64,000 nt of DNA, taken from assembly GCA_021292105.1 (NCBI GenBank), contig CM037871.1:20518057-20582056 (forward strand). Direction: 5' to 3'. Positions 34,491-45,104 of this stretch are shown here, in pieces. The notes beneath the pieces are model-generated. The model saw only the letters and a list, made by a program, of their open reading frames with translations, did no database searches and had not been told where the DNA came from. Positions within the stretch are counted from its first letter, which is position 1, and each line of letters begins with the position of its first letter. The DNA comes from Anadara kagoshimensis. Its lineage: Eukaryota > Mollusca > Bivalvia > Arcoida > Arcidae. Position numbers and translations under genes: made by a program.

Positions 34491-35650
34491 CAGTGTAATT
34501 CATGATCGTCGCTGTGATCGGTAATCAATCGATCAGATGGCCACTTAGGCCCCACAATAAAGAAAGTGCAGAATCATACTAAATTGTTCCAAGGACGGGC
34601 GGCGCTCTGTGAGTTAAACCGTGAAAATTAAATAATCCCGAAGTTCTATCTAATGTACATGTATAAACAAAACCATCGTAATTTGATTCCGGATTACAAC
34701 TTACTTTCAAAAACAAAGATACCAACGTTTTACTATGTAATTAGATATAGCTTAAATCCACAGCAGATTTTTGTCTCTATAGTGTAGATCACATTATACA
34801 AGGTTGGTTAGATTTCAATGCCGACTTTTATTTCATTATTGCTTTATACCATGGTATTGTTTTTCTTTCGTTCTGTGAATCGAATGACTTCTTTTGTACG
34901 TACGTATCGAATATTGATATTGATTTCATGAATTCGTTTAGTACTTCCATGTCACTGAATTTTCTGTAAGGCTAAATTACATAAATGTTTGGTTTTCGGC
35001 CTCAATCACCCCTCGGCTTCGAACCCCTTCCCCGTATATTAATATTGTGATTGAAAGCTTACATGTGTGTCATCTGTAAAGCTTATTAGGTAAAATCAAA
35101 ATAACCTTTTCATTGATATCTTTTATAAATTCGTGTCACTGAATTTTCAGACTAAATTAAATAAATGTTTGGTTCTTAAGCCCCACCGTTTAACCCACCC
35201 TCGGTTTCGCCCCACACACCCTTCCCGTATGCTATTTTGTAATTTAAAGCTTATGTCATTTGGAAAAATAATAATGATGTTTTTAAAATTGATTTGGCAA
35301 AAATAAAAAATAAATAACCCACCTCGTGGCTGTTTTTGAAAGAAATCTGCAGAATATGAAAGCCCTGGAGTGCCAGAAAGATTAAAACATTTAAATATTT
35401 TCTTATCTTATATATATACGTAATCTCATAATCCCTTGACTTCGTAACTGTTAACATTGTTATATCACTAATAACCACATGAAACAATATTATTTCATAA
35501 TTTCTGACAATGTATTGAAAATGGTTAAACATGCCAAAATAAAAACATCAATAAGATTTCAATTGGATCACGGAATGAATACCGAGTTCCGAAAAGTGCA
35601 AGCACAAGCCTAACGTTAAAAAATATTCTGATTTGTTTTGATGATATTTT
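34491..35650. other. Intron or intergenic DNA, no gene seen
   Basis: Two related segments occur near 34965-35060 and 35135-35250: TTTTCTGTAAGGCTAAATTA / TTTTCAGACTAAATTAAATA, each followed by AAATGTTTGGTT and a CCCTTCCCGTAT block. This indicates a diverged tandem duplication of about 170 bp. No coding sequence seen. Confidence 0.5.
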
Positions 35651-35651
35651 A

Positions 35652-35674
35652 AAACAAATAAATAAATAAATGAA

Positions 35675-35709
<35 letters not shown>

Positions 35710-35962
35710 ATATAATAAATAAATAAATAAACGGAACGATCACTCATTTTCAAAGAGTGCAACAACACGCCTTTAATGTTAAAACTCTTGATCATGAAAT
35801 GTTGTGATACTATATATATGTTAAAATATTGCGATTTTGACAATCAACAAACAAACAAATAAATGAATGGATGGATAAATAAATAAATAAATAAATAATA
35901 AATAAATAAATAAATAATAAATAAATAAATATAAATAAATAAATAAATAAATAAATAAATGG
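35652..35962 (+). repeat. (AAAT)n microsatellites
   Basis: Two AAATAAATAAAT arrays (35652-35735 and 35858-35960) are separated by about 120 bp of unique sequence. Frames such as repeated YLFI on the minus strand are artefacts. Confidence 0.95.
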
Positions 35963-35994
35963 TTTAAAACCACACCAACAAGTCGTATACAGGT

Positions 35995-36205
35995 GTCTCG
36001 GTGGCCGAGTGATCACAACTCTTCTCATTGCCTATAGTGTTCGAATCCGACTCAGGAAAATCCCAGTGTTAGAAAGTCTGTCAGTTAACCTATTGAGGGT
36101 AGGTGGTTTTCTCTGGGAATTCTGATTTCCTCTGTCATCCTAGAACTGACCGTCTCTATATAAATCAAATAATATTGACAGGGCGTAAAACATCATTACT
36201 CCGGG
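35995..36205 (+). mobile_element. SINE-B, well-preserved copy
   Basis: The head has TCTCGGTGGCCGAGTGATC (A-box-like) and GTTCGAATCCGACTCAGG (B box). The body is AGAAAGTCTGTCAGTTAACC, GGTGGTTTTCTCTGGGAATT and CTAGAACTGACCGTCTCTAT. The tail is GACAGGGCGTAAAACATCAT. Confidence 0.82.
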
Positions 36206-36264
36206 TCACTCCCATAGATATAATTTCCTAAAAAGGACGTAAAATGAAAAATAAATTTTGTTAC

Positions 36265-36324
36265 CCTCAAATCTTCACTTGTATCTGGTGCTTTAATCCA
36301 CGACATAGCTGGTCGGCACTGTGA
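36265..36324 (-). CDS. Candidate upstream exon of the unknown minus-strand gene
   Basis: A 60-bp open segment follows acceptor CTTTCGCAG and encodes SQCRPAMSWIKAPDTSEDLR. It can end at AGG|GTAACA (phase 0) or, 14 bp earlier, at CAA|GTGAAG (phase 1, exon 36279-36324). Only the earlier donor joins in frame to the 31969 acceptor. The later one would need another exon between. Its start phase (0) fits the end of the exon at 56626-56755. Being so short, it could be coincidental. Confidence 0.45.
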
Positions 36325-36822
36325 CTGCGAAAGGAAAAAATAAGACAGAAATATTGAATATGGATATTCATAATCAAATCACATATTGTGTCTACGTGCA
36401 AACAACATCCCACTTAATAATACCAACTTAATAACAAAACATCGAAATATTGAACATTAGCGACACGCTTAAGTTGTAAACAGGTTAAAAGGATTTTTTT
36501 ATTTAAAAAAATAAAATGAAAACCCATTAAAACGGTGACGGTATAGAAAACAAGACTTTAACATTTGATCATGATTGATTTTAAATTACTACATTCAAGG
36601 TTTTGTATGTAAATTGAAGTTCGGAAACAATTCTAATGTGTTTAATGGTTTGTATACTGAATTGTTTGGGTTAGAGGGATGGTCGATGGATCATAAATTA
36701 TATCCATCATGAGATGCAAGTATAATTAGTTCTCATTTTTAATTGAGGTTAATGGAAGCTTTGTTAACTGCTTTTATAGAAAATGATTCCCACATATACT
36801 GTGTATGAGAAATATTGATATG

Positions 36823-36912
<90 letters not shown>
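36823..36912 (+). repeat. (GT)n(GA)n compound microsatellite
   Basis: About 25 GT followed by about 20 GA repeats. It directly abuts the tail of an inverted SINE-B, a common place for microsatellite birth. Confidence 0.95.
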
Positions 36913-36916
<4 letters not shown>

Positions 36917-37094
36917 TTAACACCCCAGTCAAAATTACTTAATCGAGACGATCAATTTTGGGTTGGGGAAACCGGAGTGCCAGGAGAATTTCACAGGCAG
37001 CCGAACTGATAATCTTTCTCGTGCTTGTCGTGCTAGGACCTCTCCCGAAGAGATTCTAATACAAGTGAGATGCTTGCTTTAGGCACTAGATCAC

Positions 37095-37100
<6 letters not shown>
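36912..37100 (-). mobile_element. SINE-B copy, inverted, between GA microsatellites
   Basis: The minus strand head is GTATTAGAATCTCTTCGGGA with the body TTCTCCTGGCACTCCGGTTT, and the tail is TTTTGACTGGGGTGTTAAAC. GA repeats lie on both sides (36872-36911 and 37098-37142), so a microsatellite was probably duplicated or interrupted at insertion. Confidence 0.75.

Positions 37101-37142
<42 letters not shown>
37098..37142 (+). repeat. (GA)n microsatellite
   Basis: A GAGAGA run of about 44 bp. Confidence 0.95.
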
Positions 37143-37147
<5 letters not shown>

Positions 37148-38399
37148 ATAAAACAATTATAATCATGCATATTGCTAGTTGTAGTTCATTTCAAATTTCA
37201 TTTTCTTACCGGTAAAGAGTAAATGACAAATAATTCACATAACTGACGTACATGTATTTTTGGTGTCAAAGTTTTAATTAATTTAAATTAGACCTTTTAA
37301 CCAATTCAAATTACACCTCTTTAGATCCTTAGTTCCCAGAGATAAAGACACAACACATTGATAGATCTTTTAACATAGGTATTTCAATAGAATTTTTTAA
37401 ATTATAATCACTGTGGAATTTATACATAGTATTTGCATTCATTTTTCAAGCGTGTTTATAATTGTTCGACATTCAAATTTTTTTTTTAAATCAACAACAA
37501 ATAATTTATTATGTTAACCTTAAGTTTAGTCTTAAAATATATAACACTGACTTTTTAAAAAGTAATAAATTATTTCAAAAATATGTGAGGTGACCTCTTC
37601 TACTCAAGCAATGGAGTTTTAGTGGGTACATGTAGGAATCGGCATGTCTGTCCTTCTACACGGTATGTCTGTCTGTCCGATCGTCCGAATATTGTGTTCA
37701 CCTCCTAACTTTCGTGTCTATTGATGGATTTTGATCAAACTTGACACAAATGTAAAACAACACGACACTCTGTGTCAATTAACAAATTAAGATACATAGG
37801 CCAAGCCCCCCCCCCAAAAAAAAATGCGGTGGTGGGGTATAAGTGTGCTTAACTGACGGTTCTAGTTATTTTGATTATCTATTGAACACCTTAAGTTCTG
37901 GTGACTAAGTTGAACATGTTGAAATAAACAAGGTGATCTATTTCAATCTATTGATTACCAAAACATGACATTTGACATAACGAAATCAATATCATATACA
38001 TATGTATACAGTTTATTCTGTCTTATCAGATTAACTTTACCCACTGTTTTCGAGTATTATTGTTGTATAGTTTTGTCTCTGGGATACCCCTAACTCCAAA
38101 ATAAATAAAGGCAGGAACTTGTCAATAACACGCATTTTAAATGTTAAATGTAAAACATGCTTTTTCTCTTTCGTGTAGACAGAGAAAATAAAATTAAATC
38201 ATATATTATAACTGAAGATTCAATGTATGAAATAGTATTACAAGATAATCTCTCTCTCTCTCTCATATAACATATATGCGTTTTGACAACGCAAACTTCG
38301 ATCAGGAAATAATAGAAATAAACAAAAACATCTCTCTCTCCTCGAATATAATATATGGATTTTAACGAAAACTTCGATCAGGAAACAATAGAAATCCAC

Positions 38400-38430
38400 A
38401 AAATCTCTCTCTCTCTCTCTCTCTCCTTCT

Positions 38431-38465
<35 letters not shown>

Positions 38466-38466
38466 G
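38400..38466 (+). repeat. (CT)n microsatellite
   Basis: CT repeats with single interruptions. Smaller CT tracts at 38250 and 38332 are each followed by a related GACAACGCAAACTTCGATCA or AACGAAAACTTCGATCAGGA segment, so the region is a diverged tandem duplication with a CT tract per unit. Confidence 0.85.
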
Positions 38467-38519
38467 TTTACTCACTTTCTTCCGTTCTTGTTAATATGAT
38501 TTACATGTAAACGCATCAC

Positions 38520-38705
38520 AGGACCTCTCACCGCCTAAATTGAAATCCCAATCGGGCAAATCTTGTGTGTGATTTTTTTCAGGTTGCTTGTCCCAGTTTG
38601 GCAGTTTTCTCTGGGTACTCTGGTTTCCTCTACCTTCTCAGAATTGACCCCCTCGGTATAGTGAAAGAACTATGATTGGCCTGTGCGTAAGACACCATTA
38701 CTTCC
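38520..38705 (+). mobile_element. SINE-B copy
   Basis: The head is TTGAAATCCCAATCGGGC, the body is GCAGTTTTCTCTGGGTACTC, TGGTTTCCTCTACCTTCTCA and GAATTGACCCCCTCGGTATA, and the tail is GTAAGACACCATTACT. Confidence 0.75.
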
Positions 38706-38849
38706 CTCTTCTTTAACGTTCACATGGCAATATGGAGAGAGAAAGTGTACAATAATTTTGTTTTTAAAAAGTAAACGAAACAGAATTTGTAATATATTAA
38801 AAAACTAATGATGCTAAAGTTCTCTGGAACTTCATGTACAGAAATCGAG

Positions 38850-40085
38850 GTCCGACCGTAAACCATTGATGCGTTTAAGACGATGGTCTCATCACCTGTA
38901 TTAAGTCACCTGTTCGATCGCCAACCCGTTAAGTTACAATGGGAACTAGATATACCCGATTTTCAAATTTAAATTTCACCAATAACAATATTATTTTCTG
39001 AAAATGTCTGGTTCTCAGTGAAAAATACATACTGTCACGAATATTCAAATATAAAAATGATTAAAATATCTTGAAAAAAATCCATTCCACTTTTTGATTT
39101 AAAATATGATGACATTTTACTTAATTTCCCTATGAAACTCATTAGAAAGTGCACAGCACTGTTTTTATAAACAGTTTTTTTCTTATTAAAGATATAAAAA
39201 AGTGAAAATGTCTGGTTTTCATGATAAAGTTCACATCGTGATGAAAATTCAGTTATAAAAAACTTTGTGGTACCTTTAAAAAAATCCATTCCACTTTTAA
39301 TTTGAAATTTAGGTGGTACAATATTTGTATCAATATTTCAGTCAGTTGATAAGGGCCAATATGATAGACTACCGGCAGCGGCGTACCGTGACCTGATTAT
39401 ATGTGTATGCAAACTTGGAGCGCCAAAGGCGCGACCACGATAGGGGGGGGGGTCCGGGGGCATGTTCCCCCGGAATTTTTTTAAAATCTATATGCTTTAA
39501 AATGCATTTTGAGACAGATATACAATACCTTCTCGTGTTAAATTTTTGATACAAATTGGAGATTAATTACAAATTTAAAATATGCGGATCCTACTGATCC
39601 TTGGGAGTGGAAGGTTGAGTACCAGGTTTAATCACACATGTTCTCTCTGCGTTTGTATCATAGATTCCCCATTCCTGAACTGACTGCCTCGGGATAAGTG
39701 AAATATTCTTGAATTGGGATAAAACACCATTCAATCTTATCCAATCCAGTCTATGTTTTGTGCGAATATTTGAGACGAAAAAAAAATCCAAAGTGACTGG
39801 GACACTGGCCATTGTCTACGGAATAACCCTCAAACTACAGACTGTTTACTGAAACTTTTAAGTTTAAGATTATGAGTGTAAACCGATAGCGGCTCCATGC
39901 AAACTAGCCGGAAAATTTGGAAAACACACGCACGCACACCCACACACACACACGCTCTCATACTCTTTTTTATTTTAAAATAGTTTTTGTGACCAATTTA
40001 TGTGTACGCACTTGCGTTTTTGCGTATAGGGCGGTACGCCACTGACCGGTATGTATATACTATGGATATGATCAATGAAAATAGC
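38850..40085. mobile_element. Partial second copy of the 25.6-kb hAT-like element, with an insertion
   Basis: 38850-39375 is nearly identical to about 25895-26400 (for example GGGAACTAGATATACCCGAT and GTCTGGTTCTCAGTGAAAAA). The match resumes at 40045 with ACCGGTATGTATATACTATG and stops near 40070. Between them lies a separate element (39376-40044). The outer termini of the larger element are missing, so this is a fragment. Confidence 0.85.
39376..40044. mobile_element. 669-bp hAT-like element, 5-bp TSD ACCGG, empty site known
   Basis: The termini CAGCGGCGTACCG and CGGTACGCCACTG are near-perfect inverted repeats. ACCGG is duplicated at 39371-39375 and 40045-40049. The paralogous segment at 26396-26425 has a single ACCGG and no insert, which fixes both boundaries. 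The subterminal GTCCGGGGGCATGTTCCCCC palindrome is characteristic of many hAT-type elements in aquatic animals. It has no transposase frame and contains a SINE-B 3' fragment near 39660-39740. Confidence 0.92.
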
Positions 40086-40491
40086 ATTAAACAAAACCAT
40101 CTCTTTCATCATAACCATGTTTCATTATAATCACAAAATACAAATGGTAAAAGAAAAATTGCAGAAAAACACCTAAAAACAAATAAATGATTAAAAGAAT
40201 TACCTGAATATGTGACATTTCATCCGCGCACGTACATGTGCACGTTATTATATATCCATTGATTTGCACTTATCAGAACCAAGGTGATATGAACATAACG
40301 GTCTCTAAGTCACTTTACCAATGTGTCAACAATTTTGTCACAAATTAATGTTGGCGAAAAATCAATTTTAAATTTTCAATGTTTATATAGTTCCCGTATA
40401 TCCCAGTTTTACAGAAGTTTAACAATATACCCAGTGGAATTCATCAATATATACAGAATTCTAATGAATATGTATATAACATATAGACATA

Positions 40492-40721
40492 CAGTATAGA
40501 CCTGTCAAAAGTTTAACACTGAGCTAATAAAAAGGGTCTAAGCTCGGCTATCGGGTCACCGAGATATGGATGGCTAGTGACCGCAAAGCTGTCGAAAGAT
40601 ACCTACATTTTATAGATAACAGCTGCCAAAGAGATATCGAATTGTAGAGCTCTAACGAGGGGTCGAGATAAACGACACTAATTCATTAGTTAAATATTAA
40701 ACTTTTGACAGGTCTGTACTG
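40492..40721. mobile_element. MITE-1 reference copy, TA target duplication
   Basis: The left CAGTATAGACCTGTCAAAAG plus TTTAACACTGAGCTAA matches the inverted right end TTAGTTAAATATTAAACTTT plus TGACAGGTCTGTACTG. TA is on both sides (40490-91 and 40722-23). It is 230 bp and non-coding. It is probably mobilised by a Tc1/mariner-type transposase, as judged by CAGT ends and TA. Confidence 0.88.
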
Positions 40722-41309
40722 TATATACGAATGGACAATACGAGATCAGAGAATACAACCCTGGGGTTTTATAAATACATTATTTCTATATCTTATTAGA
40801 CGCGTTTAAAAATATTTTTATAAAGCTAGATTTTAATTAAATATTCGTTTACTCGAAATTATCCCACTGTTTAATATTCCGGGGTTATTGTTATCAATTA
40901 TGAATTGGGATTACTTATCCAAAATCACAATGGGGATAAAATATTTAATGGAATCTTATTTCAAATCGATCATTGTACATATATCGATATACGTCTTTGG
41001 TTTTGTATTTTATCTGATCCAATTAATTAACCAATCAAATTGTTTCAAATTTGATATAATGACACGAGGGTCGCAGATCGTATTTTATTGGTTAGTTCCT
41101 TTAAACTGTTTAAATTTTAATTTATGAGATAATATTTCATCGATATGATATTTTGATTTATGCTTTTATAAACGTTTCTTAAGAAATAAAAACAGTTTGA
41201 CATTTTTATGACGTCTAAACATGTCCGTTGATTCGATATGTCAAATGTTTTATGAGATATGAGATCGGAGACCAATTACACATTTTTATGTACACGTGCG
41301 CCTTGGTGA

Positions 41310-41545
41310 CAAAGTCAATAGAGCTTAAAGTGCCAGTTTACGGATCAAAATATCTCTCATTGCCTACTCTACGTTCGAAGTTCGAAGCCCACTGAAGTAA
41401 ACTTGAGCGAGAAAGATTAATCTAGTTTGTGTTGCAGTTTATTTTTCCTGCATTCCAGTTTCCTCTGTCATTTAAGAACATATCGATCGTCTTTTATTCA
41501 AATGAAATGACACTGTGAAGGCGTAAAAACCATTTGACAGTCAAA
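41310..41545 (+). mobile_element. SINE-B copy
   Basis: The head has GTGACAAAGTCAATAGAGC (weak A box) and a duplicated GTTCGAAGTTCGAAGCCCAC. The body has GCAGTTTATTTTTCCTGCAT and TTCCTCTGTCATTTAAGAAC, and the tail is GGCGTAAAAACCATT. Confidence 0.65.
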
Positions 41546-41689
41546 GTATACACGTTTAGCACTATTGCTGAAAATTACTGAGCAATACTATTGAGTTAAG
41601 ATATTATAAAATAAAAGGCAATATTAAAATTACATCACAAAAATAAAAGCAAAGTAAAAAAAAAAAACTTTAAAATTGGAAAATTATGA

Positions 41690-41775
41690 CAAACACTTCA
41701 ACCAGGGAAGAAAGGCCGGATGTCTGAGTAAAGCAAGCACATCCTTATAGCTACATACACCCCCGGGCCACCTGT
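41690..41775 (-). repeat. Repeat family C fragment, inverted
   Basis: ACTTCAACCAGGGAAGAAAG, GCCGGATGTCTGAGTAAAGC and CTATAGCTACATACACCCC are the inverted central part of family C. Confidence 0.55.
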
Positions 41776-41811
41776 TAAATCAAAATTGACGTAGCGGACC
41801 GGGTTCGATGG

Positions 41812-41895
41812 GCGACCTTGTATCTCAGTCGGTAGATGGTAGAGTGTCCCGCTAGTATTGGGAGTAGATCGCGGGTTTGGGGACCCGGGTTACGC
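41812..41895 (+). mobile_element. tRNA-like SINE head
   Basis: GTATCTCAGTCGGTAGATGG resembles an A box with an insertion, and GCGGGTTTGGGGACCCGGGT sits where a B box would be. It is not a valid tRNA cloverleaf as it stands. Confidence 0.4.
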
Positions 41896-42289
41896 CACTG
41901 CATTTTTCCTTTCTTGTTACACTACAATAGGGGGTGACCGATAGGAATGGTTTACCTGGTGATTTCGATTCAAGGCAATGAAATAAAAAAGGAAGCGGGG
42001 ATGTTGCAGATCGAACTTGATCGGATGTAGGGTATCTCACTGAGTCGGTATCTAGCTAAGGTAGTGTTAGAGTCCGGGTTTTGCACATACACTTCCCCTA
42101 TATCCTAGCCGTGACATTCAGCTGGGACTCCGACTCGGGCTCTATGAGTTATTTCTCTCTCTCCTGAATGTGCACGAGACTCATGAAATGGCGCATACAA
42201 ACTCTAATGTAGTAGTCTATCGTGATCTATTGCTCCTGACCTACTTTTTTTTTTTACTGTACAGTAGTTTTATTCCTATTTTTAAAGCG

Positions 42290-42444
42290 GCCAGTTCAGT
42301 TTTATTTATGGCTTGTGAGGGAGAAATATCGCAGACAAAAAAGATCCTAACACTAATTGGTCAATTATTCGTGATTGTTAATCTCCTTCGCATGTCTTTT
42401 GTTAAAAGCAACTTTAAAGTCAGAATCCTGTATTTCTGTATCAG
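42290..42444 (+). other. Candidate 5' non-coding exon for the KNOP1 gene
   Basis: A strong donor (TATCAG|GTGAGC at 42445) ends an otherwise unexplained segment 1.1 kb upstream of an acceptor (TATTGACAG at about 43540) just before the KNOP1 start codon. If joined, the upstream frame that starts MACEGEISQTKK stops before the KNOP1 ATG, so it would act as an upstream ORF. No other evidence supports it. Confidence 0.3.
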
Positions 42445-42716
42445 GTGAGCGAAAAGCCCAATGAGTTTTTCCTTTATGCATTGTCTCTCTTGAAATTAAA
42501 ACGGAAACCCGACAGGTGGCGTATTGATAACCACTTCCGAAACAAATCAAAACACGTGGGAGAATGAATAAGGTAAACAAAACTCGCACAGCAACATGAA
42601 TAAGGTGAAAACAATTATTCTTTCATAAAAAATATTTATGTTACACATAAATCATGTTTTAAAGGTTTTTGTGTCCAGGGTCATGAATGAACAATTAGCT
42701 GTTGTACATGTTGTAA

Positions 42717-42737
42717 GGGGGGGGGGGGGGGGGGGGG
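42717..42737 (+). repeat. G21 homopolymer
   Basis: An uninterrupted run of about 21 G. It has strong G-quadruplex potential and its length may be unreliable from sequencing. Confidence 0.9.
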
Positions 42738-43074
42738 TGTAGATAAGACTTCCATTCTCATGCTGGAAATAACAACTGATAATTTATATTTATAAACTTT
42801 ATTATTTTAATCAAACTAAAAAGGGAACATGCTATAATGTGGCTATACTGTATACAGTGCCATTGTCAGATTCCGGAACTATAAGGATTATATAGTCCAA
42901 ATTATGTGCCTTGGGTTCCAATCCTGTCAAATGCATATGTTGTACATATGTGTAATTTAGACGAGTCATTTCATTTCTAACTGCTGACAAAATGCCCAGG
43001 CAAACGGCCCAGTGGGACAGCAACTATCTTAAAGTCATTTATCAAGCCTAGCACATATAAACCCTTTAATTTGT

Positions 43075-43440
43075 GCACTCTAGCTCAATCTTGTCAGTAT
43101 CTAGAGTGCTAACTTCATATATGGGAGGTAGTTGGTTCTAACACAGGTCTGACTAAAACTCACTTGAAAACAGGTAGTGACTGTTCTTTTACCAAACACT
43201 CAGCATTTAAAAATAAAATTAGTCATGGGGGTACTTCTGAAGAGACCTTAAAAACTGGTGCCCCATGTTAAGGCAGGTGTGGTACATTAAAGAAACCTTG
43301 CACCACATTGCCCTGAGCATACCGCAAAGGTAAAAATTTTTGCCACTTCAGCTATTTAGCTGGTGATGACTTGATATAAATGAAAATTTCTTGATTTGAA
43401 TATAAAACCCCATTCAATTAATCAATCAATCAATATAAAT
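43075..43440 (+). mobile_element. SINE-A copy upstream of KNOP1
   Basis: The head is degraded (CTAGCTCAATCTTGTCAGTA). The body is ACAGGTCTGACTAAAACTCA, GGTAGTGACTGTTCTTTTAC, TTAAAGAAACCTTGCACCAC and TTTAGCTGGTGATGACTTGA. The tail is TATAAAACCCCATTCAA followed by an (ATCA)n tract. Confidence 0.72.
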
Positions 43441-43587
43441 TTTCTTAGATAGACCAGACTTGTAACTTTTCTGATAATAAAATGGGGAAGTTCTTTGATT
43501 ATACCAGTATTAATTTTTGTTTGTACTTTTTATTGACAGGGTTAGTTGCCCGGACCTTGACTAAGTCATTTAGTATAAAGTGAAAAG

Positions 43588-44697
43588 ATGTCCGATGAAC
43601 TGAAAAAGACGAAAAAGAAGAAAAACAAGAAAGAAAAGATAGATGAGGCAGAGGACGAGAGCACAGAGATAGATAAAGATAGAAGTTTATGTAGAAAGAA
43701 AAAGAAAAAAGAAAAATTACGACAAGAAGATATAGTTACTGAAGACAAAAGCAGTGATTTAAGTGAAAGTCTAGAAAATGTATCTGAAAAACACAAGAAG
43801 AAAAAGAAGAAAAAACATAAAAATGAACTCCAAGACAAACCATCAGATGAAGAAACTGACTTAAAAGAGTCAAGTGAAATAAGCAAGAAGAAAAAGAAAA
43901 AAGCAAAAGAAAAAGCTGCATGTACAGAGGAAAATAGCAGTGATGTAAATGAAGATATAAAAGAGAAACATAGCAAGAAAAAGAAGAAAAAGGATAAGAG
44001 AGAAAAGCAGGATGCTGAGTCAGACAGTGAAGAAAAAACAGGATCAAATGAAGAGAATGGTCCTAGTAAAAATAAGAAGAAAAAAGTAACATCCGAAAAT
44101 GACACTAGCAATGAGTTGTGTAATATTGACAGCCCATCAAAAAAGAAAAAGAAGAAACACAAAAAACAAATTGATACAGAAGAACAAGAAAGCAAGGAGA
44201 AAAAGAAAAAGAAGAGAAAACATGAGGAAAAAGAAAAAGACGAGGATAACAGTAATTCTGACACATCTCCGAATAAAAAGAAAAAGACCAAACATGAAAA
44301 TACAAATTATGAAAACAAAACAAATGAATTGGATAATTCAAAGAATAAAAATTCAGAAAATGTTGTTGTTGGACAGTGGGGCTCAGCTTCTCTAGGGAGC
44401 CAAGAGAGACAGAATAAATTTTTGAGACTTCTTGGAGGATTTAAAAAATCTGAAGATTCAGAAAATGGAAAAACTAAATCGTTGTTTGGAAAATTAGGTT
44501 CAAAGGGAGGTAATTATGCCATGAATAAACAACAGGAAGACATTTATAAAACAAATATGGAGAATCAGTTTGAAAAAGCTGTTTCCTTGAAATTTCAGCG
44601 AGGGATCGGACTTGGTTTTGAAGCTCCGCCGGATGCAGGGAAAAAATTCTACATTGATACAAACAAGTCAAAATCTATTAAATTTGATGATGATTAA
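43588..44697 (+). CDS. KNOP1: Lysine-rich nucleolar protein 1 homologue
   Basis: One open frame of 369 aa starts at the first ATG after a likely acceptor (TATTGACAG at about 43540). Residues 1-258 alternate lysine blocks (KKKKKKHK-like) with acidic, serine-rich spacers (SDSEEKTGSNEENG), which is typical of nucleolar proteins and gives many basic localisation signals. The C-terminal domain (from about residue 259) is diagnostic: GQWGSASLGSQERQNKFLRL then LGGFKK, FEKAVSLKFQRGIGLGFEAP, and the end KKFYIDTNKSKSIKFDDD. These blocks match the C-terminus of vertebrate KNOP1 (FLRLMGGFK, RGxGLGF, KxFYIDxNxSKSxKxED), a region related to the SMAP small acidic protein family. The vertebrate protein is nucleolar and longer (about 450 aa), with the extra length in the repeat region. 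Its molecular role is unclear. The gene sits in the largest intron of the unknown minus-strand gene. Confidence 0.92.
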   Translation: MSDELKKTKKKKNKKEKIDEAEDESTEIDKDRSLCRKKKKKEKLRQEDIVTEDKSSDLSESLENVSEKHKKKKKKKHKNELQDKPSDEETDLKESSEISKKKKKKAKEKAACTEENSSDVNEDIKEKHSKKKKKKDKREKQDAESDSEEKTGSNEENGPSKNKKKKVTSENDTSNELCNIDSPSKKKKKKHKKQIDTEEQESKEKKKKKRKHEEKEKDEDNSNSDTSPNKKKKTKHENTNYENKTNELDNSKNKNSENVVVGQWGSASLGSQERQNKFLRLLGGFKKSEDSENGKTKSLFGKLGSKGGNYAMNKQQEDIYKTNMENQFEKAVSLKFQRGIGLGFEAPPDAGKKFYIDTNKSKSIKFDDD

Positions 44698-45104
44698 TAT
44701 TTGATTTTTGTAAATTTTATTTATTTACTTACTTGTTTACTTGATTACTCACTCACTCGCCTGTCAGAGTTGAGTAATTGTGTTAATGTTCCAGTCAAGA
44801 ATATTTCACTTATATCAATACCTATATTTTTGGACACCAAAAAGTGGAAGGACTCCTGCTTTCTGCTTATGTTTGAATCTTGTCAGGTTTGAACCCCTGG
44901 TCTCCAATTTATTGAACCTGCACTCAGCAACTATTGTATTTAGACTGCTGTATGGACATTATGAATGTTCTTGTTCCTATATTGTTTTATATAGTCAGTA
45001 TGCTGCTACCATGTAACCGAGTTTGGTTGCAAAACACAGTATGCTGTTGCATTTCAGATGTAGCTTGCAGCAACAGTCAAGATTGCTGTAACTTGGCAGA
45101 TGTT

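Noticed and set aside
35525-36028. Minus-strand frames with repeated YLFI
   Set aside because: Translation of AAAT microsatellites.
26079-39289. Two similar 84-aa minus-strand frames (26079-26333 and 39035-39289)
   Set aside because: They lie in the duplicated hAT-like element. Differences between copies change residues as often as not, and the frame is built from an internal tandem repeat, so there is no sign of selection for protein.
40087-40269. Possible minus-strand exon ending CATATTCAG|GTAATT
   Set aside because: The donor is acceptable, but the only nearby acceptor gives a phase that does not fit the neighbouring candidate exons, and the peptide (TCTCTCADEM) looks like simple sequence.
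42170-42448. 92-aa plus-strand hydrophobic frame as a membrane protein gene
   Set aside because: No recognisable family, and it ends exactly at a donor site. It is better read as a possible non-coding leader exon for KNOP1.
43566-44291. 241-aa antisense frame rich in Phe and Ser
   Set aside because: It is the exact antisense of the AAG/AAA lysine codons of KNOP1. The composition is explained by the sense strand.
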